Virus record (IMG/VR): IMGVR_UViG_3300023245_000006
Span: 1 to 64,000 of that record
From: a virus
DNA: 64,000 nucleotides
Reading direction: 5' to 3' (one strand)
Shown in pieces: positions 25,062 through 33,377 of the stretch. The notes under the pieces are model-generated. The model searched no databases, had not been told where the DNA came from, and saw nothing but the letters and a program-made list of their open reading frames with translations. The translations under genes and the position numbers were made by a program. Within the stretch, counting starts at the first letter, position 1, and every line of letters begins with the position of its first letter.

Positions 25062-25096
25062 GTGCCCTTTATAGTTTAATAACGTCTCTGAGTCAA
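25062..25096 (-). promoter_or_regulatory. Early promoter, leaderless arrangement
   Basis: TTGACT-N17-TATAAA with 6 nt to the ATG at 25061. Transcription would begin at or next to the start codon. Confidence 0.7.
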
Positions 25097-25135
25097 TATA
25101 AAAGATTACTTTTTGATCTATTTAAAAATCTTTCG

Positions 25136-25561
25136 TCATCTTAACTTCAAAGAATTCAACAGATTTTGAGCCTGATTGTTAAGAGTTTTTTCAGGAACAT
25201 TGTGAATATCCTTGTTACCATGTCGATTTTCAAGGACGACCGAAAAGATTTGATATCCGTGTTCTTCGGCGGCGTCCATATACCCGCTAATTTCTCTCTC
25301 TTGCGTGCTTGTGTTGGCCAGAATCACCAGAGATGCGCCACCTTGACAGGCATTGGTAAATTTCTCCATGCACGCTTTGTGAGCATTTCCAAGATGCGAT
25401 GCGTCAAATTTATACTCCCCGGTTGTATTATCTGTAAAATAATCATCGGCTGTACAAATAACCGGGGGAACCCCGTCGTGGAGATTTGCAATGTATTCTG
25501 CAAAGGTGGACTTTCCAGAACCGGAAATTCCTCGAATTACTATCACTTGTCGATTAGTCAT
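25136..25561 (-). CDS. P-loop kinase (AAA_33 / polynucleotide-kinase-like)
   Basis: 141 residues. Walker A GISGSGKST sits at the N-terminus, then TADDYFT and FDASHLGNAHKACMEKF, the order seen in N4BP2/PNK-like AAA_33 kinases. Substrates could be nucleotides or RNA ends. With two RNA ligases further along, an RNA-repair role is plausible but not shown. Confidence 0.8.
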   Translation of the reverse strand: MTNRQVIVIRGISGSGKSTFAEYIANLHDGVPPVICTADDYFTDNTTGEYKFDASHLGNAHKACMEKFTNACQGGASLVILANTSTQEREISGYMDAAEEHGYQIFSVVLENRHGNKDIHNVPEKTLNNQAQNLLNSLKLR

Positions 25562-25576
25562 TTGGTATAACTATTA

Positions 25577-25798
25577 TCAAGTAAGCAAGAAACAGTCTCC
25601 CGTTTCGGTATTGGCATAATATCCGCCGAACAAATTATCCTTATCTCGCACAAGTTTATAGCCTGCAAACATCTGGCAATATTTCTTGCAAGCGTCAACC
25701 GTGCCAGAAAAAATAATAGTCAAATCGGTAATATCCTTACCCTCATTGACGGCTTGAATATCGAGAAGGCGAACATCTACATTGCATTTTGGTTTCAT
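25577..25798 (-). CDS. Small early protein, 73 aa
   Basis: MKPKCNVDVRLLDIQAVNEG..., ending GGYYANTETGDCFLLT. It is beta-rich with no recognised family. A leaderless-type promoter lies just upstream. Confidence 0.6.
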   Translation of the reverse strand: MKPKCNVDVRLLDIQAVNEGKDITDLTIIFSGTVDACKKYCQMFAGYKLVRDKDNLFGGYYANTETGDCFLLT

Positions 25799-25834
25799 AA
25801 TTTGAATATATCTTAAAAATGAACTTTGTCAACC
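25796..25834 (-). promoter_or_regulatory. Early promoter module, copy 1
   Basis: TTGACA (25827-25832), 16 nt, TATATT (25805-25810), 6 nt, ATG. Thirty-nine nucleotides including the ATG are identical to 25967-26005. Confidence 0.75.
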
Positions 25835-25969
25835 AATAACTCGCAATTTTTTATAGATCACTCCATAGCCATTCTCCACGAATAGTTCCACAATTTGAAA
25901 GTTTGCCTCATGCGATTCCACCCAAGTAGATTGTGCCTTTAATGTTTTGAAGAGTTTAGTGTTCCACAT
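25829..25969 (-). CDS. Small early protein, 46 aa
   Basis: MWNTKLFKTLKAQSTWVESH and on to a TGA at 25829. It sits directly behind the duplicated promoter module, which is the main support. Its stop overlaps the next promoter. Function unknown. Confidence 0.55.
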   Translation of the reverse strand: MWNTKLFKTLKAQSTWVESHEANFQIVELFVENGYGVIYKKLRVIG

Positions 25970-26005
25970 AATTTGAATATATCTTAAAAATGAACTTTGT
26001 CAACC
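25967..26005 (-). promoter_or_regulatory. Early promoter module, copy 2
   Basis: TTGACA (25998-26003), 16 nt, TATATT (25976-25981), 6 nt, ATG at 25969. It is a direct duplicate of the 25796 module. Confidence 0.75.
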
Positions 26006-26171
26006 TATTTTTCTCAACTTTTAATCATTTGCATCATTTTCGTTGACGAAACCGCCGATATTATTTAGGATGATGAATTATTTTCATGGTTCGTTGTGAT
26101 ATTCCCGTTCAATTCGTTCCACAATAGAGTATCGTATAAAGATTGTCAAGCGTTTTTGCCATAATAAAAAG

Positions 26172-26244
26172 TGCGCCTGACTGGATTCGAACCAGTAACC
26201 AATCAGTTATGAGCCGACTGCTCTGACCATTGAGCTACAAGCGC
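26172..26244 (-). tRNA. tRNA with CAT anticodon (Met or lysidine-type Ile)
   Basis: On the - strand: acceptor GCGCTTG, D stem GCTC/GAGC, anticodon loop CTCATAA (CAT), T arm ACTGG-TTCGAAT-CCAGT, acceptor CAGGCGC with one G-U pair. All four arms form; CCA is not encoded. Phages often carry tRNA-Met or tRNA-Ile(CAT) genes, and the sequence alone does not separate the two. Confidence 0.9.
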
Positions 26245-26254
26245 ATTAAATCAG

Positions 26255-26404
26255 TTATCGACTACGCCAAAATTCACGCCCATGACGAATCTTGCGAGCA
26301 TAGAAGCTATCCTCGTAGGTAATCATAAAGATATGTTGACCGAACGGGGTAATCTTTGTTGGGAGGAACGCTTCGGATAAAAGAGTGAGTAGGTGTTTAA
26401 TCAT
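26255..26404 (-). CDS. Small early protein, 49 aa
   Basis: MIKHLLTLLSEAFLPTKITP and on, ending REFWRSR; stop just before the tRNA. Amphipathic N-terminal helix. Function unknown. Confidence 0.5.
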   Translation of the reverse strand: MIKHLLTLLSEAFLPTKITPFGQHIFMITYEDSFYARKIRHGREFWRSR

Positions 26405-26425
26405 GTTTAGGATATTGGTTGATTT

Positions 26426-26647
26426 TTAGATATTTGTCAATGTTAATCGATCCTTACGAAATTTGAATTCTAAAATTTCCACAAGATCTTCGTATTCGTC
26501 ATAACAACTCAGGGGGTTTGGAAATCCTTTAATATATACGAGAGAACGAATCTTTACCATATTTCCACTTGATGCACTAATTGCCAAGATGTTTTTGATG
26601 GGGAAGGTGATTAGACCTTCGGGACATTCGATTGTGATTGTTTTCAT
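26426..26647 (-). CDS. Small early protein, 73 aa
   Basis: MKTITIECPEGLITFPIKNIL..., a beta-strand-rich protein without a known domain. Upstream TTGACA and a TATACA-like -10 fit the early promoter pattern. Confidence 0.6.
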   Translation of the reverse strand: MKTITIECPEGLITFPIKNILAISASSGNMVKIRSLVYIKGFPNPLSCYDEYEDLVEILEFKFRKDRLTLTNI

Positions 26648-26689
26648 AATTTTGAATATAGTTATGTATAAATTAAAGCTCTCTCTTTG

Positions 26690-26866
26690 TCAATCTATTT
26701 TATTCGTCGTTATATAAATCCACACTCGACCATTCCATCCACATAAATCTTGAAAAATTGGATTCTTGACGACAATAATCGCTAACCGTTCAAAGTTATC
26801 TCGCCAGCGATTGCTTTTCTTGAACCTATTACGCGCATTCTCGTTTGTAATTTCTGTAATAGTCAT
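26690..26866 (-). CDS. Small early protein, 58 aa
   Basis: MTITEITNENARNRFKKSNR and on, ending TTNKID. The ATG overlaps the previous stop as ATGA, and the stop overlaps the promoter of the next gene. Basic; function unknown. Confidence 0.55.
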   Translation of the reverse strand: MTITEITNENARNRFKKSNRWRDNFERLAIIVVKNPIFQDLCGWNGRVWIYITTNKID

Positions 26867-27099
26867 TCTACGGGAAGATCAACATCATATTCGACAATCC
26901 ATTCATTTAAAACTCCATCAATGATAGGCATATCGTTTATTATATTCGGGAAGATTATCTGAGGTATAACATCTTGACATCCAACTACTTGTGAAGTCAC
27001 CGCCATTTGTGACGTTTGGAGTAAATGATAAAAATAATATCCAACAATTCCAATGGGAGCAAAAAGTTGAAAGGTGATAAAAATTTGGATAGCTTTCAT
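26863..27099 (-). CDS. Small membrane-anchored protein, 78 aa
   Basis: MKAIQIFITFQLFAPIGIVGYYFYHLLQ... gives one N-terminal membrane span, then an acidic soluble tail. Coupled by ATGA at both ends to its neighbours. Confidence 0.6.
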   Translation of the reverse strand: MKAIQIFITFQLFAPIGIVGYYFYHLLQTSQMAVTSQVVGCQDVIPQIIFPNIINDMPIIDGVLNEWIVEYDVDLPVE

Positions 27100-27293
27100 C
27101 GGTCAGATTGTCTAAAAAACCCACTATCCGTGTCAATGTCTGCCAGACCCAGATTTGTGGCCGCTAGAGAAATTTCATCTAACATGTCGGCATTCCAGTC
27201 TTTTTCTTCTTCTAAGATTTGTAAGACAGTAAAGGCAAAAATTTCTAAACTTGTCATTTTCTCGATATTTCTAAATTGGTTTTTGTTATTCAT
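27096..27293 (-). CDS. Small acidic early protein, 65 aa
   Basis: MNNKNQFRNIEKMTSLEIFA..., helical and acidic. First gene of a three-gene coupled set (ATGA junctions). Promoter TTGACA (27322-27327), 17 nt, TAATAC (27299-27304), 5 nt to the ATG. Confidence 0.6.
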   Translation of the reverse strand: MNNKNQFRNIEKMTSLEIFAFTVLQILEEEKDWNADMLDEISLAATNLGLADIDTDSGFFRQSDR

Positions 27294-27316
27294 AATTCGT
27301 ATTATTGTTTTTTTGG

Positions 27317-27652
27317 TTAAATGTCAAGACATTTTTTGTAGGCTGATACGATTCGACCACTTTTAATCTTGTCACCATCTTTGAATGGTTTACCTGTATT
27401 CCAGTACCATGATCCAGAAATCTGAATGATTGCAAATGGTTTAGGCAAGTATGCATTGATTCTTTTCTTGGTGGTTGCCGATTGTCTTCCGTGTGTGTTT
27501 ATAACAATAGACCCATCTTTCTTGAAGTGTAGAATATCGGTGCTATAGTATCGAATCATAACGCCATCGATTCGAGCATGTAGATTTGTTTTGCTTTCCA
27601 TCGATAGAAATGAACGACCATTAAGAAGTTTCTTTGCAAGATGTAGATCCAT
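27317..27652 (-). CDS. Conserved phage protein, 111 aa
   Basis: Starts MDLHLAKKLLNGRSFLS at 27652. YYSTDILHFKKDGSIVINTH followed by GRQSATTKKRINAYLP resembles a recurrent phage family with a D-G-x-I-x-L/I-N-T-x-G/H-x-R-x-T-T-K-x-R-x-N core. Role unknown. Confidence 0.65.
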   Translation of the reverse strand: MDLHLAKKLLNGRSFLSMESKTNLHARIDGVMIRYYSTDILHFKKDGSIVINTHGRQSATTKKRINAYLPKPFAIIQISGSWYWNTGKPFKDGDKIKSGRIVSAYKKCLDI

Positions 27653-27654
27653 GG

Positions 27655-27843
27655 CTAGAAGTATAGTAGATCTTCGAGATAATTGAAAGATTTTTCTAGT
27701 GAATAACTTTCCCATTTTCGAATAGTGTCCTCTAATTCTTGGTGCTCTTCCAGTGTGTCGTTTTCGGTGTAATTGTGGAGAATTCCGGCAAGGTCTTTTA
27801 CCTTGGTATTACCATGATTCTTGAGTAGGTCTTTTTTGTTCAT
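27655..27843 (-). CDS. Small early protein, 62 aa
   Basis: MNKKDLLKNHGNTKVKDLAG..., helical and acidic. Leaderless-type promoter upstream: TTGACA (27874-27879), 17 nt, TAGATA (27851-27856), 7 nt. Confidence 0.6.
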   Translation of the reverse strand: MNKKDLLKNHGNTKVKDLAGILHNYTENDTLEEHQELEDTIRKWESYSLEKSFNYLEDLLYF

Positions 27844-27853
27844 ATGATACTAT

Positions 27854-28021
27854 CTAGCGTATATCCGGAATCGTGTCAAGGATGTTCGGAAAGTTTTGTT
27901 GTTGTTTGGTGATTTTAGGGTCTTGTGACTTATCATCTTTAGGTAATGATGCACAAGATCCTAGGAAAAGAAAATAGAATAGTAAAAGAAAATAGAATAG
28001 GAAAAGAATTGTTTTAAACAT
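27854..28021 (-). CDS. Small lipoprotein, 55 aa
   Basis: ATG at 28021; signal MFKTILFLFYFLLLFYFLFL then GSC (lipobox LGSC), followed by a short polar tail to TAG at 27854. It follows a 12-codon ORF. The role could be envelope-related or superinfection exclusion, but this is open. Confidence 0.65.
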   Translation of the reverse strand: MFKTILFLFYFLLLFYFLFLGSCASLPKDDKSQDPKITKQQQNFPNILDTIPDIR

Positions 28022-28032
28022 AATATGCTTCA

Positions 28033-28071
28033 TTAATCCCGAGGAAATGGTTCGAATTTCATAATTTTCAT
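28033..28071 (-). CDS. 12-codon leaderless mini-ORF
   Basis: MKIMKFEPFPRD, with TTGACA (28101-28106), 17 nt, TACCTT (28078-28083) and 6 nt to the ATG. It precedes the lipoprotein gene by 11 nt and may couple its translation. Confidence 0.4.
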   Translation of the reverse strand: MKIMKFEPFPRD

Positions 28072-28109
28072 GTTGTTAAGGTAGTTTATTTTTGGATTTT
28101 TGTCAAGGG

Positions 28110-28346
28110 TTATCGAAATTCGAAATAGGGAAATTCTTGGTTTCCCTTTCGTACGAAAATTTCCAGTTGGTGACGACTCTTGAAAGAAAGACTCAGACGG
28201 CTATCGTTTACATCGGAAAGATAAAGAAACTCTCTCGGAATATGATTCCTGTGACTGTAATCAATGATCCATGTTTGAACATCACGATCTTTTTCATTCA
28301 GTTCCCGATTTAGATATTCCACACTTACACTTAGATTTATTTTCAT
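28110..28346 (-). CDS. Small early protein, 78 aa
   Basis: MKINLSVSVEYLNRELNEKD..., ending EFPYFEFR. No recognised domain. TATAAATA lies close upstream of the ATG. Confidence 0.6.
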   Translation of the reverse strand: MKINLSVSVEYLNRELNEKDRDVQTWIIDYSHRNHIPREFLYLSDVNDSRLSLSFKSRHQLEIFVRKGNQEFPYFEFR

Positions 28347-28674
28347 TTTATTTATATTGGTTATTGAGGAACCGAAGGACCATATCCTTTCGCCTCATGT
28401 TTAAGACTTTACTAAAATTCTTGAGATTGTCGAGATATATTTCAAAAAAGTTTTATCTATTTTAAATAAGATTTATCCATCTATCTATCTGAAAATATAC
28501 AAGAGGCTTCGCCCTTTCGGGTATACCCTCATTATGGGTTGTTTTTGGAATTTTGTCAAAACAATTATTTAAAAAGTTTTTTGGGTAAAATCATTTAAAT
28601 TTTAAATTGTCAAACAAAATTAAATACTTTACATGGCCTTAATATATTGCAATGCATTGAATCATATGTATTTA
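28347..28674. other. Gene-free stretch
   Basis: A+T-rich with short repeats (ATCTATCTATCT) and a hairpin-prone segment (GAGGCTTCGCCC, GGGTATACCC) near 28500-28540. No gene was seen. Confidence 0.5.
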
Positions 28675-28720
28675 TGAAAAGGGGCATAGATATAGACTAT
28701 GAAAACTCTATCTATGCCCC
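28675..28720 (-). terminator. Terminator hairpin
   Basis: GGGGCATAGATA (28681-28692) pairs with TATCTATGCCCC (28709-28720), followed by TTTTC on the - strand. Confidence 0.75.
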
Positions 28721-28781
28721 TCATGAACAACTAACTCAACTAACTCAACTAACTCAACTACACTGGAACTCTAGCCAATGA

Positions 28782-29480
28782 TTATTTTTCAACCAATGTG
28801 AAGGTTGACGTTTCTCGAACATCGTAACGATAGATTTTTTCATCTGTAAAAAAAACATATTTCTGTGCTTCTTTAGGGTCGATATAATGTTGCGCCAATC
28901 GAACCATCTCGGTGTATTCGATTGGATTATCAATTATTTCACGTTTTTGCAATCCGTGCTCTTTGACGTGTTCCGAAACATCATCATGATACGGTCCTCC
29001 ACAATAAAATAAAGGATTATTGTCTTGTAGTAGGGTAGCAATAACATACACCGTCTGAATAGGACGATCTTCCATAAAATACTCAGAAAAATCTGGGGAT
29101 CTATTATCAGGTTCATCGCGATACGATTTTTGCATCAAGTTAACACCATGTGACTTTTCAACACCATGTTCCAAATAAAAGGCATATGCCCTTGACACTG
29201 CTAGGTTTGCACCAGTCTTGAAACAGAAGTTGTCTTGATCCGAACAGGTTGCCAAGAAGTTTTCGGCGGTTTTAAAGAATACATACGTTTCACCACCTTT
29301 GGTTGCATACTCTGGTTTCTTACCGTGTTTCAATTTGAAACGATTGTTCCGATAAGTCAAAACCATTTTTTTATATGTAGGATGGTTTTGTTTATTGAGA
29401 ATTCGATAATGTATGATCTCAGCAGGGTACCCGTTGAGTTTCATGACATCCAACATTTCTTGTGTAGATAGTTTATTCAT
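28782..29480 (-). CDS. Unknown early protein, 232 aa
   Basis: Starts MNKLSTQEMLDVMKLNGYP at 29480, behind a leader of repeated AACA units ((CAAA)n at 29485-29510). Lys/Tyr-rich N-terminal half, mixed C-terminal half (PLFYCGGPYHDDVSEHVKEH). No domain recognised. Confidence 0.65.
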   Translation of the reverse strand: MNKLSTQEMLDVMKLNGYPAEIIHYRILNKQNHPTYKKMVLTYRNNRFKLKHGKKPEYATKGGETYVFFKTAENFLATCSDQDNFCFKTGANLAVSRAYAFYLEHGVEKSHGVNLMQKSYRDEPDNRSPDFSEYFMEDRPIQTVYVIATLLQDNNPLFYCGGPYHDDVSEHVKEHGLQKREIIDNPIEYTEMVRLAQHYIDPKEAQKYVFFTDEKIYRYDVRETSTFTLVEK

Positions 29481-29536
29481 CTGATTTTTGTTTGTTTGTT
29501 TGTTTGTTATCCGGTTTTGTTTGTTATTGGTGGTTG

Positions 29537-29570
29537 AGCCGGAATGACTATCACAATCATTCCGGCTCTT
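29537..29570 (-). terminator. Hairpin after rIIB
   Basis: GAGCCGGAATGA/TCATTCCGGCTC, a 12-bp perfect stem beyond the rIIB stop. There is no clear U-tract on the - strand, so termination is only inferred. Confidence 0.5.
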
Positions 29571-29590
29571 TACCACTACCTCTTTACCAC

Positions 29591-30505
29591 TCAATTTTTG
29601 ATGAATTGTCCTTTGTCATTTCGTTTGTTGTAGAACTTATGACCACAAGGTTTTGTTCCATAAATCTCTTCGCTGTCCTCGTCCCAATCTCCACCATTCG
29701 ATGAGTATAGATATTCATCGAATCCATTGTCCTCGTCCCAATCTCCACCATTCGATGAGTATAGATATTCATCGAATCCATTGTCCGAACGATTTCTCCA
29801 ATCCTCCTCGTATTCAGCAACGACTTCGTAGGTATTTGCCCTTGCCTTAGTATTTGCATAATCGCTCGGGACACTGACAACATCAGACGGATTGACCTTG
29901 ACAATCATCGTGTGGCCATTCGTATCTGAGAAGTTAGGCAGATAGGCCAAAGAGCAAAAGTGCAAGCCTGTAGAACAGGTTTGATCTTTGTTCTCATCCA
30001 CCAGATTGCGAGGCATCCAAGGCTTTTGACCAACCGAATTGTCAAACTTTCCAGAATGAATATCGTGGAAGTTTGCGCGAACATTTTTAAATGCAAGGAA
30101 GCACCCATCTTCGGTGATAGGCATTTCCCCTACTTCCAAAAAGTTATAGAGTTCATTGACCGCACGACTCGAAGGATTCTTCAAAAGATTCTCCAAGAAT
30201 TTAATAAGTGGTTCAACCGGAAGATCTTCCCGCATGAATTTCAAGATCCGAACGGTGAGCGAATTATGAAGAGGTTCCCCTGCATACATGATCGCACCGT
30301 CATTGATTTCGATGTTCTGTCCACCGTATTCTTTGAGACCTTGAGCAAGGTCAAGAAGTCCGGTGAGTTTGTTCCATTCTTTCGACTTGAGAACTTCAAG
30401 AACCTTTCGGTAATTTGGGTGATCGGTTTCAACCGTCAAAGGCTTGTTATCGATGCAAGCAGAGATTCGTCCGGTTCCGCTGATTGTGTAGGCTACTTGT
30501 TTCAT
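29591..30505 (-). CDS. rIIB: rIIB-like protein
   Basis: 304 residues. The block EMPITEDGCFLAFKNVRANF, then HSGKFDNSVGQKPWMPRNLVDE, CSTGLHFCSLAYLPNF and NPSDVVSVPSDY follow the order of the T4 rIIB family. It lies directly downstream of rIIA, as in T4. rII proteins protect against prophage exclusion and affect lysis timing; the mechanism is not settled. An internal 54-bp tandem duplication repeats DNGFDEYLYSSNGGDWDE. A TTGACA-N16-TAACAA promoter lies inside the end of rIIA, and the leader has (AAAACC)n repeats. Confidence 0.9.
   Translation of the reverse strand: MKQVAYTISGTGRISACIDNKPLTVETDHPNYRKVLEVLKSKEWNKLTGLLDLAQGLKEYGGQNIEINDGAIMYAGEPLHNSLTVRILKFMREDLPVEPLIKFLENLLKNPSSRAVNELYNFLEVGEMPITEDGCFLAFKNVRANFHDIHSGKFDNSVGQKPWMPRNLVDENKDQTCSTGLHFCSLAYLPNFSDTNGHTMIVKVNPSDVVSVPSDYANTKARANTYEVVAEYEEDWRNRSDNGFDEYLYSSNGGDWDEDNGFDEYLYSSNGGDWDEDSEEIYGTKPCGHKFYNKRNDKGQFIKN
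29674..29786 (-). repeat. 54-bp tandem duplication inside rIIB
   Basis: Two copies with period 54 (TGTCCTCGTCCC at 29674 and 29728), adding 18 codons without breaking the frame. Confidence 0.9.
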
Positions 30506-30509
30506 TTTA

Positions 30510-30553
30510 ATAGGTATTTGGTTTTGGTTTTGGTTTTGGTTTTGGTTTTGGTT
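30510..30553 (-). repeat. (AAAACC)n repeats in the rIIB leader
   Basis: About six GGTTTT units on the + strand, i.e. ACCAAA repeats in the transcript, ending shortly before the rIIB ATG. The leader lacks G and any Shine-Dalgarno site. Confidence 0.8.
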
Positions 30554-30574
30554 TGTATCCGTTCTTTAGGATGT

Positions 30575-32566
30575 TTAGATTGTTACAGAAGTTTGGTTGA
30601 TTGTCAAATCTTTCCTATCGAATTTGTAAATTATTTTCAAGATTTCTGAAATGTCCCAATTATAGGTTCCAATTTTATTGGCCATCATGTGGTAGAATTC
30701 ATCGGTGGTCCCAAGTTTTACTTCGGTTCCTCCGGTGGAATTTCCATCCTTCATGAAGCTAACATTATTCTTATACACTTTCAAGACACTATCAATAGCC
30801 AACATATAAACCTTGAAGGGATTCATATCACAAAGGAGTTTGAAAGTTGGATTTTTAACAATCTCCTTGATATACGAACCATGATGGAAGTGTTTTTTAT
30901 AGGTAGCAACATCATCCTTAGAATAACTAATAGGGACAATCTCCTCAATAAACTTTTTAAACGGTTCTACGCCATCCTTGAGCAATTGCACGGCACCCCG
31001 CTTGCTAACCATTACAACTTCATCAATAACTATTTTGTAATGATTACAAATATCTCTTAGAGTATAGGGGTCTTGACAAGAGACAACATCATTAGATAGA
31101 TCAAAATCTTTGTTGTTACCTTCCCGTTCGATGAAGTAGGCCGGAAGATTGTTTTGGTCATAATCACACGAATTCCATACTACACCACAAAGTCTAAAGA
31201 TTTTGAACGGTGGAATTGAACCCCTAGAGGTAGTCACGGCTCGGGCAACTTTAGGCAGAGAACTTGTGAGCAAGAACAGGCTATCATCGAATCCATTAGC
31301 AATCATTTCCTTATGAGAATCTTCCGAGAAGATCATAATATGTTTATCATTATCAATGACATATCGCTTTGCCCTACTGAGGGTTGCCCTTTGGAGATCG
31401 TCCTTATACCAGACAATGTTAGGATCAAGGCTAATCCTTTCGGACACCCTAGTCTTACCACGACCATAGGATTTAATATAAACTTGAGTAATACCTGTAT
31501 TCTTAACCAGTCCATTTGTAAAGATTTCGGGTTGACTAATATCCAGACCTTGCCATGTTGCTGCCTTAGAACGCAGAGACTTGTCGAGAAAGTTAAACTT
31601 GCGATCAAAGGCATAAACCGCTCGAAGAGCCTCTAAGATAGTTGGTTTGTTTTGAATTGTTTGATTATAGCAGATTGCAAAATCTTCTTTCACGTATTCG
31701 ATCTTTGCATTAATAGCCGCAATCGTGTCATCATCATACGATAGTGCCTCTCTACTTGGCACAAAATCAAGTTCGCCCATTTCGAAAAACATAACCAATC
31801 CGGTATTACGGAGCATTTCACGATGGGCGTAGGAAACCTTATCCGAATCAATTTTATAGGCAACTCCACCCATGATTGCATAGGTTGTATCATAGCCAAA
31901 AGACTCGTAAGATTTCCAGTTCTTCCCTTCGAATGTAGGAACATCGTCGTTCCATGCAATGCTTCCACCGCTGATAGTTGGTTTGACCTCGAAGAAACGA
32001 AAGGCACTTCGAACAGCATCTTCAAAAGTGTGTAAATCAGTGGTCTTGATAGGGATTTGAATAGCCAATCCATTCCCTTCCGATGTAAAATTTGTGGACA
32101 TCAAACCACAGGCAGGCAATCCTTTTTCATCGAAAAAGATGTTGTAGATTCGTTGGGTTCCATCAACAATCGAAGTAACCGTGAAGTTATCGGTGTAGCA
32201 CAATGGAGACTTGCTTCCAAGTCCAAGGCAACCAATTTGGTCATTGCTCTCGGTTTTTGTTGATGCAAAGTATTGTGTATAGACTTCGTAAATATCCTCA
32301 TGGGAAATTCCGGTTCCAAAGTCCTTAAAGGTAATCCAAGGTTCCAGCGTATTAGGAAGATGAATATGAAAAGGTTGATCTTTCTTTCCGGAAGCACTCA
32401 TCGAATCGGAAGCATTGCACCCAAGTTCTCGGACGATGGCAAGAGGCTTATCTGAGTATAAATCACTCAAAATGGCGAACGCCTTTCTCGATTGTTTCAT
32501 TCCGAAATTGCGAGTTTCGGTTGTTCCGGAAGTTTCAATGGTAATTTGATTGTCTTGTAAGATCAT
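30575..32566 (-). CDS. rIIA: rIIA-like GHKL ATPase-domain protein
   Basis: 663 residues. The N-terminal GHKL fold shows ELGCNASDSMSASGK (N-box), FKDFGTGISHEDI (D-x-G-x-G) and IGCLGLGSKSPLCYTD (G-x-G-x-K-S). The long C-terminal part is rIIA-like. Followed by rIIB as in T4, which confirms the assignment. It is expected at the membrane, antagonising exclusion systems. The leader has ACAAACC repeats after a TTGACC-N16-TATTTT promoter. Confidence 0.9.
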   Translation of the reverse strand: MILQDNQITIETSGTTETRNFGMKQSRKAFAILSDLYSDKPLAIVRELGCNASDSMSASGKKDQPFHIHLPNTLEPWITFKDFGTGISHEDIYEVYTQYFASTKTESNDQIGCLGLGSKSPLCYTDNFTVTSIVDGTQRIYNIFFDEKGLPACGLMSTNFTSEGNGLAIQIPIKTTDLHTFEDAVRSAFRFFEVKPTISGGSIAWNDDVPTFEGKNWKSYESFGYDTTYAIMGGVAYKIDSDKVSYAHREMLRNTGLVMFFEMGELDFVPSREALSYDDDTIAAINAKIEYVKEDFAICYNQTIQNKPTILEALRAVYAFDRKFNFLDKSLRSKAATWQGLDISQPEIFTNGLVKNTGITQVYIKSYGRGKTRVSERISLDPNIVWYKDDLQRATLSRAKRYVIDNDKHIMIFSEDSHKEMIANGFDDSLFLLTSSLPKVARAVTTSRGSIPPFKIFRLCGVVWNSCDYDQNNLPAYFIEREGNNKDFDLSNDVVSCQDPYTLRDICNHYKIVIDEVVMVSKRGAVQLLKDGVEPFKKFIEEIVPISYSKDDVATYKKHFHHGSYIKEIVKNPTFKLLCDMNPFKVYMLAIDSVLKVYKNNVSFMKDGNSTGGTEVKLGTTDEFYHMMANKIGTYNWDISEILKIIYKFDRKDLTINQTSVTI

Positions 32567-32659
32567 GGTATTTTATTTGTGGTTTGTGGTTTGTGTTTAC
32601 GATTAAGAAAATATAGATTTTTAGGAAAAGGTCAAGAAAAATTTCAATGAACCATTTTA

Positions 32660-32905
32660 TTAAAATTCTAATTCGACTTTTCCGGTCCAGATTTTTGCGG
32701 TTCCTGCTTCGATATTATCGATACACCAATCTTGTCGATAGTGTCCAAGGGGTCGAGGATACGGATTTTTATTATCGCAGGAGGTTTCTTTAATAACAAA
32801 TCCTTTTTGACCTTCAAGAATCAATACGACTGTTTTGTCTGCGAATTGTATACAATATGGTTTTTTTTCTCCAAGGATTTGTGAAGGTGTAAGTTTTGAT
32901 TTCAT
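32660..32905 (-). CDS. Small early protein, 81 aa
   Basis: MKSKLTPSQILGEKKPYCIQ..., beta-rich, no recognised family. TTGACA lies upstream inside the stop of the next gene's unit. Confidence 0.6.
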   Translation of the reverse strand: MKSKLTPSQILGEKKPYCIQFADKTVVLILEGQKGFVIKETSCDNKNPYPRPLGHYRQDWCIDNIEAGTAKIWTGKVELEF

Positions 32906-32936
32906 GGTTTTAAGGTATTTTAGTTTTGATTAAATG

Positions 32937-33095
32937 TCAATCCTCATCTTCGAGTTCTTCACCTTCCGATGTCACAAGAGACCATCCAAGTTGTGTAAGT
33001 GCTTCGGTTCGAGGTTCTTGTCCTTCTTCAACAGAGAATTCAATCTTATCTGCTTCATCGAAGGTGCTCAGTAGTTTGTAGTTTTTTTCTTCCAT
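32937..33095 (-). CDS. Small acidic protein, 52 aa
   Basis: MEEKNYKLLSTFDEADKIEF and on, ending EELEDED. The G-free leader AAAACAAAACAAATAAAAAT precedes the ATG. The stop overlaps the -35 box of the downstream gene. Confidence 0.55.
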   Translation of the reverse strand: MEEKNYKLLSTFDEADKIEFSVEEGQEPRTEALTQLGWSLVTSEGEELEDED

Positions 33096-33136
33096 ATTTT
33101 AGTTTTATTTTTATTTGTTTTGTTTTAGATTTTTGT

Positions 33137-33367
33137 TTACCATATATCCACGAAAGTTCCGTGTACATCAGTCTGAACATTGTTGATCATATTTTCTAGA
33201 CTTTCTAAGTATTCCATCGATTCTTGGTCAGGGCTTCTACCTGTTTCGCAAACTTCACTTTGTTCGTCAATATCCAATATATCAACTTTGATTTCGCCTT
33301 CGGGAAAGTTACCAGATACTCCAGTAACGACCCCACCGTCAACTGTGATGATGATTCTTTTTGTCAT
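33137..33367 (-). CDS. Small early protein, 76 aa
   Basis: Starts MTKRIIITVDGGVVTGVSGN at 33367. Promoter TTGACA (33398-33403), 17 nt, TAATCG (33375-33380), 7 nt. The -35 region lies in the end of the upstream gene. Acidic, unknown. Confidence 0.6.
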   Translation of the reverse strand: MTKRIIITVDGGVVTGVSGNFPEGEIKVDILDIDEQSEVCETGRSPDQESMEYLESLENMINNVQTDVHGTFVDIW

Positions 33368-33377
33368 ATTATTACGA

